Source: Candidatus Heimdallarchaeota archaeon (GTDB lineage: Archaea > Asgardarchaeota > Heimdallarchaeia > JABLTI01). From it: DNA of 8,091 bases. The notes under the pieces were generated by a model that was not told the origin of the DNA, ran no database searches, and was given only the letters and a program-made list of their open reading frames with translations. This document shows positions 5,582 through 8,091 of the stretch, piece by piece. The stretch is from assembly GCA_030667035.1 (NCBI GenBank), contig DAOUWQ010000042.1, forward strand, positions 1-8,091. Direction: 5' to 3'. Position 1 is the stretch's first letter; every line of letters starts with the position of its first letter. A program made the position numbers and the translations under genes.

Positions 5582-6445
5582 TTATATTTGAATAAATTCT
5601 ATAATAAGTTCTGAGATAATATTAGCTCCTTTAGAATTCAAATGAAGATTATCTGTAAACAAACTAAAACCATACTCTTTTGATAGAGTATCAAAACTCT
5701 TTCTTAAAAGAAAGTGTTTAGTAGCAATTTCTTCGACCAAACGATGATTTGTATCATATTTTGGAGTAGATGGATTTTGGTCTAGAAAGTCAATCAATTT
5801 TTCATTCACAGGTAGATATTGAACTTTGAATTTCGTAGCAATTTTCTTTATTATCATTGAAAAATCAATAGTTTGTTTAAATGCAAGTGCAGATGGTTCT
5901 TCTCCTATATGTGGGATTGAACAAAGAGCAATTTTAGCATCTGTTTTTTGCTGTAATTCTTGAATGATCTTCTCGAGATTTTCACCAAACCATTCCTTAC
6001 TTGCTTTTCTTGGCAAATTTAATCTCTCTTCACTTGTTTTTTCATTATATAATTCTATTTCGCGATGTGCATCATTTGAGCCAATCATTATTGTTATGAA
6101 ATCTGGTTCGCAAGCAATAATACTCTCTATCCTTTGAAGAACGTTGTAAGCAAGTTCAGCATTCATTCCAGCGTTAATGTAATCATAATTGTTTGTTCCG
6201 AGTTTTTTGGAAATCATTTCAATATAGTTTACACTCATATTTCCATGTGTTAAGCTGTCACCAACAAAAACAATTCTTTTTTTAGTCTTTATTAGCCCCG
6301 CATTTCTTTTCATATAATTAAATGGATTATCTTTAGGATAATGGTGTATTCTCCACATTATACTTTGATAATAAATAAAAAATAATACCCCTACCAGCAA
6401 TACTATCCCAAGAATTACTAGTAGTATAATATAAATTGGTTTCAT
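5582..6445 (-). CDS. Membrane-anchored SGNH/GDSL hydrolase
   Basis: 287 residues. Residues 4-30 are one hydrophobic helix (signal anchor), followed by the catalytic domain. All four SGNH blocks are present: block I VGDSLTHG with nucleophile Ser64, block II NAGMN with Gly93, block III IGSND with Asn124, and block V DNLHLN with Asp265 and His268. The family hydrolyses ester bonds in lipids, acyl groups or O-acetylated carbohydrates; the substrate here cannot be read from sequence. The insertion at about residues 130-160 and the stretch at 220-260 are family-typical variable regions. Translation should start at the ATG at 6443-6445, which has GGGTGA six bases before it. The gene follows the M1 aminopeptidase gene by 30 bp and is probably cotranscribed with it. 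A decayed duplicate lies at 4145-4324. The side of the membrane on which the domain sits is uncertain, because basic residues flank both ends of the helix. Confidence 0.88.
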   Translation of the reverse strand: MKPIYIILLVILGIVLLVGVLFFIYYQSIMWRIHHYPKDNPFNYMKRNAGLIKTKKRIVFVGDSLTHGNMSVNYIEMISKKLGTNNYDYINAGMNAELAYNVLQRIESIIACEPDFITIMIGSNDAHREIELYNEKTSEERLNLPRKASKEWFGENLEKIIQELQQKTDAKIALCSIPHIGEEPSALAFKQTIDFSMIIKKIATKFKVQYLPVNEKLIDFLDQNPSTPKYDTNHRLVEEIATKHFLLRKSFDTLSKEYGFSLFTDNLHLNSKGANIISELIIEFIQI

Positions 6446-6451
6446 CTTTAC

Positions 6452-6457
6452 TCACCC
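6452..6457 (-). promoter_or_regulatory. Shine-Dalgarno site of the SGNH hydrolase gene
   Basis: GGGTGA on the minus strand, six bases before the ATG, matches the anti-Shine-Dalgarno end of archaeal 16S rRNA. It fixes the start codon and shows that this organism uses Shine-Dalgarno sites at least within operons. Confidence 0.7.
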
Positions 6458-6475
6458 TTGTGATTTATTTCTCAG

Positions 6476-8091
6476 CTATTTTCCCTTTGAGATATCATTT
6501 TCTATTTTATCTAATCTCTCTTTGATCTTTCTGTTTTCGTTCTGTAGCTCTTCTACTGTTTTTTCTATTGATTTTAATTCGCTACTATCTTTTGTTTTAC
6601 TTAGGGTTCTCACGGCACTTTTTGTTCCTCGTTTGACATGGTGTAAATAAGTCATTTTCTCAGCCTGTTTTAGGCAAGGAATAAGTGATGCATCACCATA
6701 ACTACTAATCGCTGAAATAGTGCTTCTGATCACACGATGAGATTTGTCATTGAGTAAAGTTTTCTCTAAAATTGCCTTAACTTCAGGATGGTTTTTTTTG
6801 AATAGCTTACCAACTTTGGCAAGATGAACTACTACTTCACGTCTATAATAATCACTTTCACCAACCTCAAAATAAGGGAGTAAAATTTCGATTGCTTCTT
6901 TTTTCTCTGTTGCAGCAATACCTGAAAGATATCCTCTTAGAACAATATCAGTCCAACTGCTTTCTTTTTTGGGCATATGATCAACTAATATTTTCAAAGA
7001 ATTTTCATGTTTAATTTTACCAATAGAAGTTGCAGCTGCAGCTTCAACAAAATAAGAATCACAATTATCTAACATTTCTACCAATGAATTTAAAGCATTT
7101 TTCTCGTTGTAGAAATTTCCTAATGCTGCAGCTACTTTGCTTCTTACTCTACTTTCAGGTATTTTCACAGCATTGAGAAGTCCAAATAAAGCTAACTGCG
7201 TTTTCAGATTGCCTAAAATAGTTGCAATTTCAGCTTGCACACCCCAAAATTCCTCAGCTAAAATTGCTTTAGATAGAGCATCAACTGCTTTGATAGTTGC
7301 TTTTTTACCTAAAGCTTTTGCTGCACGTATCTTCATTATAACATTGGAACCATTATTCAATTGATGTATCCACATATCAATTGGTTTTTCGATTTGTGCA
7401 TCCATTAGAACGGTATATTCTGGATCAAGTTCAATTGCAGCTGGTTTTTCTTCTACTGGAAAATAGAAGAAGTGGATTTTTTCTGTGATTTCATGAGAAT
7501 GTTGTTTTTTAGTTCCATTTTGATCTATTATTTGAATAGTAAATGGAAATCGGAATACTTTAGGAGTTCCTTCAACATCTTGTGTTTGTTCAATTTTCAC
7601 AACAACTTGTTTCTCTTCGCTATTGTAAGAGCATTTTATATTTACCTCTGGATAACCTGCTTTGTATAACCATTGATCAAAAAACCAATCGTAATCATTG
7701 CCAGTGATTACCTCGAAAGCTCTTTGAAAATCAACTGTCTCAATTGAGGTATAAGCATGTTGTGTTAAGATATAGCTTAACACTTCCCACCAGATTTTTT
7801 CTCCAACGAGATGTTTAAGCATATAATATCTCCAAGCTGCTCCGGGATACAAATGAGCATCAAAAACATCCATACCATACATCCATTTTGTTTGAACAAT
7901 AGGTCGTCTATACTTGTTTTTATCTTCATTGAAATATGATTCTTGTTTTCCGAATTGTTCATAGAGATATTCATCTTCTCCCAAATCGAATTTTTTCCAT
8001 TCATTTTGTAATTGAGTTGCCCCACCTTCATTGATCCAGCCGTGTGACCATGATTTGCAAGTAATTAAATCACCTATCCATTGATGCACTA
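6476..8091 (-). CDS. M1-family zinc aminopeptidase with HEAT repeats (5' end outside window)
   Basis: The frame is open to the right edge. The apparent GTG start at 8089 is an internal Val codon, because the sequence begins in the middle of the HExxH zinc motif: VHQWIGDLIT matches the usual HExxHQWxGxLVT, with His2 (numbering from that Val) as the second zinc ligand. Glu21 in WINEGGAT is the third ligand, with the canonical 18-residue spacing. Tyr81 in LYPGAAW is in the place of the catalytic Tyr, though the usual YxKG is YPGA. The helical catalytic half ends at about 145 (WFFDQWLYKAGYPE), a beta-sandwich follows to about 235, then HEAT/ARM-type repeats at about 236-500, and a 30-residue coiled coil closes the protein (EKTVEELQNENRKIKERL). 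M1 enzymes remove N-terminal residues from peptides. The visible part has no membrane segment. It is the upstream member of a two-gene unit with the SGNH hydrolase. The first zinc His and the substrate-binding GxMEN motif lie off the window. Confidence 0.9.
   Translation of the reverse strand, partial: VHQWIGDLITCKSWSHGWINEGGATQLQNEWKKFDLGEDEYLYEQFGKQESYFNEDKNKYRRPIVQTKWMYGMDVFDAHLYPGAAWRYYMLKHLVGEKIWWEVLSYILTQHAYTSIETVDFQRAFEVITGNDYDWFFDQWLYKAGYPEVNIKCSYNSEEKQVVVKIEQTQDVEGTPKVFRFPFTIQIIDQNGTKKQHSHEITEKIHFFYFPVEEKPAAIELDPEYTVLMDAQIEKPIDMWIHQLNNGSNVIMKIRAAKALGKKATIKAVDALSKAILAEEFWGVQAEIATILGNLKTQLALFGLLNAVKIPESRVRSKVAAALGNFYNEKNALNSLVEMLDNCDSYFVEAAAATSIGKIKHENSLKILVDHMPKKESSWTDIVLRGYLSGIAATEKKEAIEILLPYFEVGESDYYRREVVVHLAKVGKLFKKNHPEVKAILEKTLLNDKSHRVIRSTISAISSYGDASLIPCLKQAEKMTYLHHVKRGTKSAVRTLSKTKDSSELKSIEKTVEELQNENRKIKERLDKIENDISKGK

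Noticed and set aside
7763..7786. Half-matches to the palindrome (TGTTAAG, TTAACAC) in the M1 gene
   Set aside because: They are not palindromic, are inside coding sequence and lack the flanking pattern.
7137..8031. Short open frames on both strands inside the M1 peptidase gene
   Set aside because: The catalytic and HEAT regions lie continuously in the long minus-strand frame.
8087..8089. GTG as start of the M1 peptidase
   Set aside because: It is the Val inside the HExxH motif; the gene continues beyond the right edge.

Overview
This is a strongly A+T-rich archaeal window, most likely from an Asgard archaeon (Heimdall/Loki-type). That placement is an inference. It rests on a Ras/Rab-like small GTPase at the left edge, the remnant of a DRG-type TGS domain, archaeal BRE/TATA-like promoter elements, a Shine-Dalgarno site of the GGGTGA type, a large TPR protein, and an M1 aminopeptidase with C-terminal HEAT repeats. 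No rRNA, tRNA, CRISPR array or transposase is visible.

Layout. (a) 1-630: the 3' part of a Ras-like GTPase gene, a small hairpin terminator, then a decayed TGS-domain 3' end. (b) 635-3632: a leftward cluster of a 56-aa basic/AT-hook-like protein, a 618-aa TPR protein and a 196-aa protein. The 196-aa protein carries the same N-terminal basic module as the 56-aa protein. Each of the two module genes has a pair of GTGTTAACAC-type palindromes spaced 40 or 41 bp apart, and in both the proximal palindrome starts exactly 47 bp from the start codon. (c) 3633-4140: a divergently transcribed four-helix membrane protein ending in a hairpin plus T-tract terminator. (d) 4141-4660: a gene graveyard holding a duplicated, internally deleted SGNH hydrolase fragment next to a duplicated TPR C-terminus. 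Both are recognisable copies of intact genes in this window. (e) 4661-5563: a secreted, C-terminally anchored surface protein with several N-glycosylation sequons. (f) 5582-8091: a leftward pair made of an M1 aminopeptidase (5' end off the window) followed after 30 bp by a membrane-anchored SGNH/GDSL hydrolase.

How it may work together. The most notable signal is the regulatory pattern in (b). Two paralogous small proteins share a GRPR + basic + short zipper-like module. Their genes share the same two-palindrome promoter geometry, which suggests autoregulation and cross-regulation through one DNA site. The 56-aa version is little more than the DNA-binding/dimerisation module, so it could act as a competing or heterodimerising partner of the 196-aa version. 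The TPR gene lies between them. The divergent membrane protein gene shares the intergenic region that contains two of the palindromes. This is a candidate undescribed archaeal regulatory circuit; its function is inference only.
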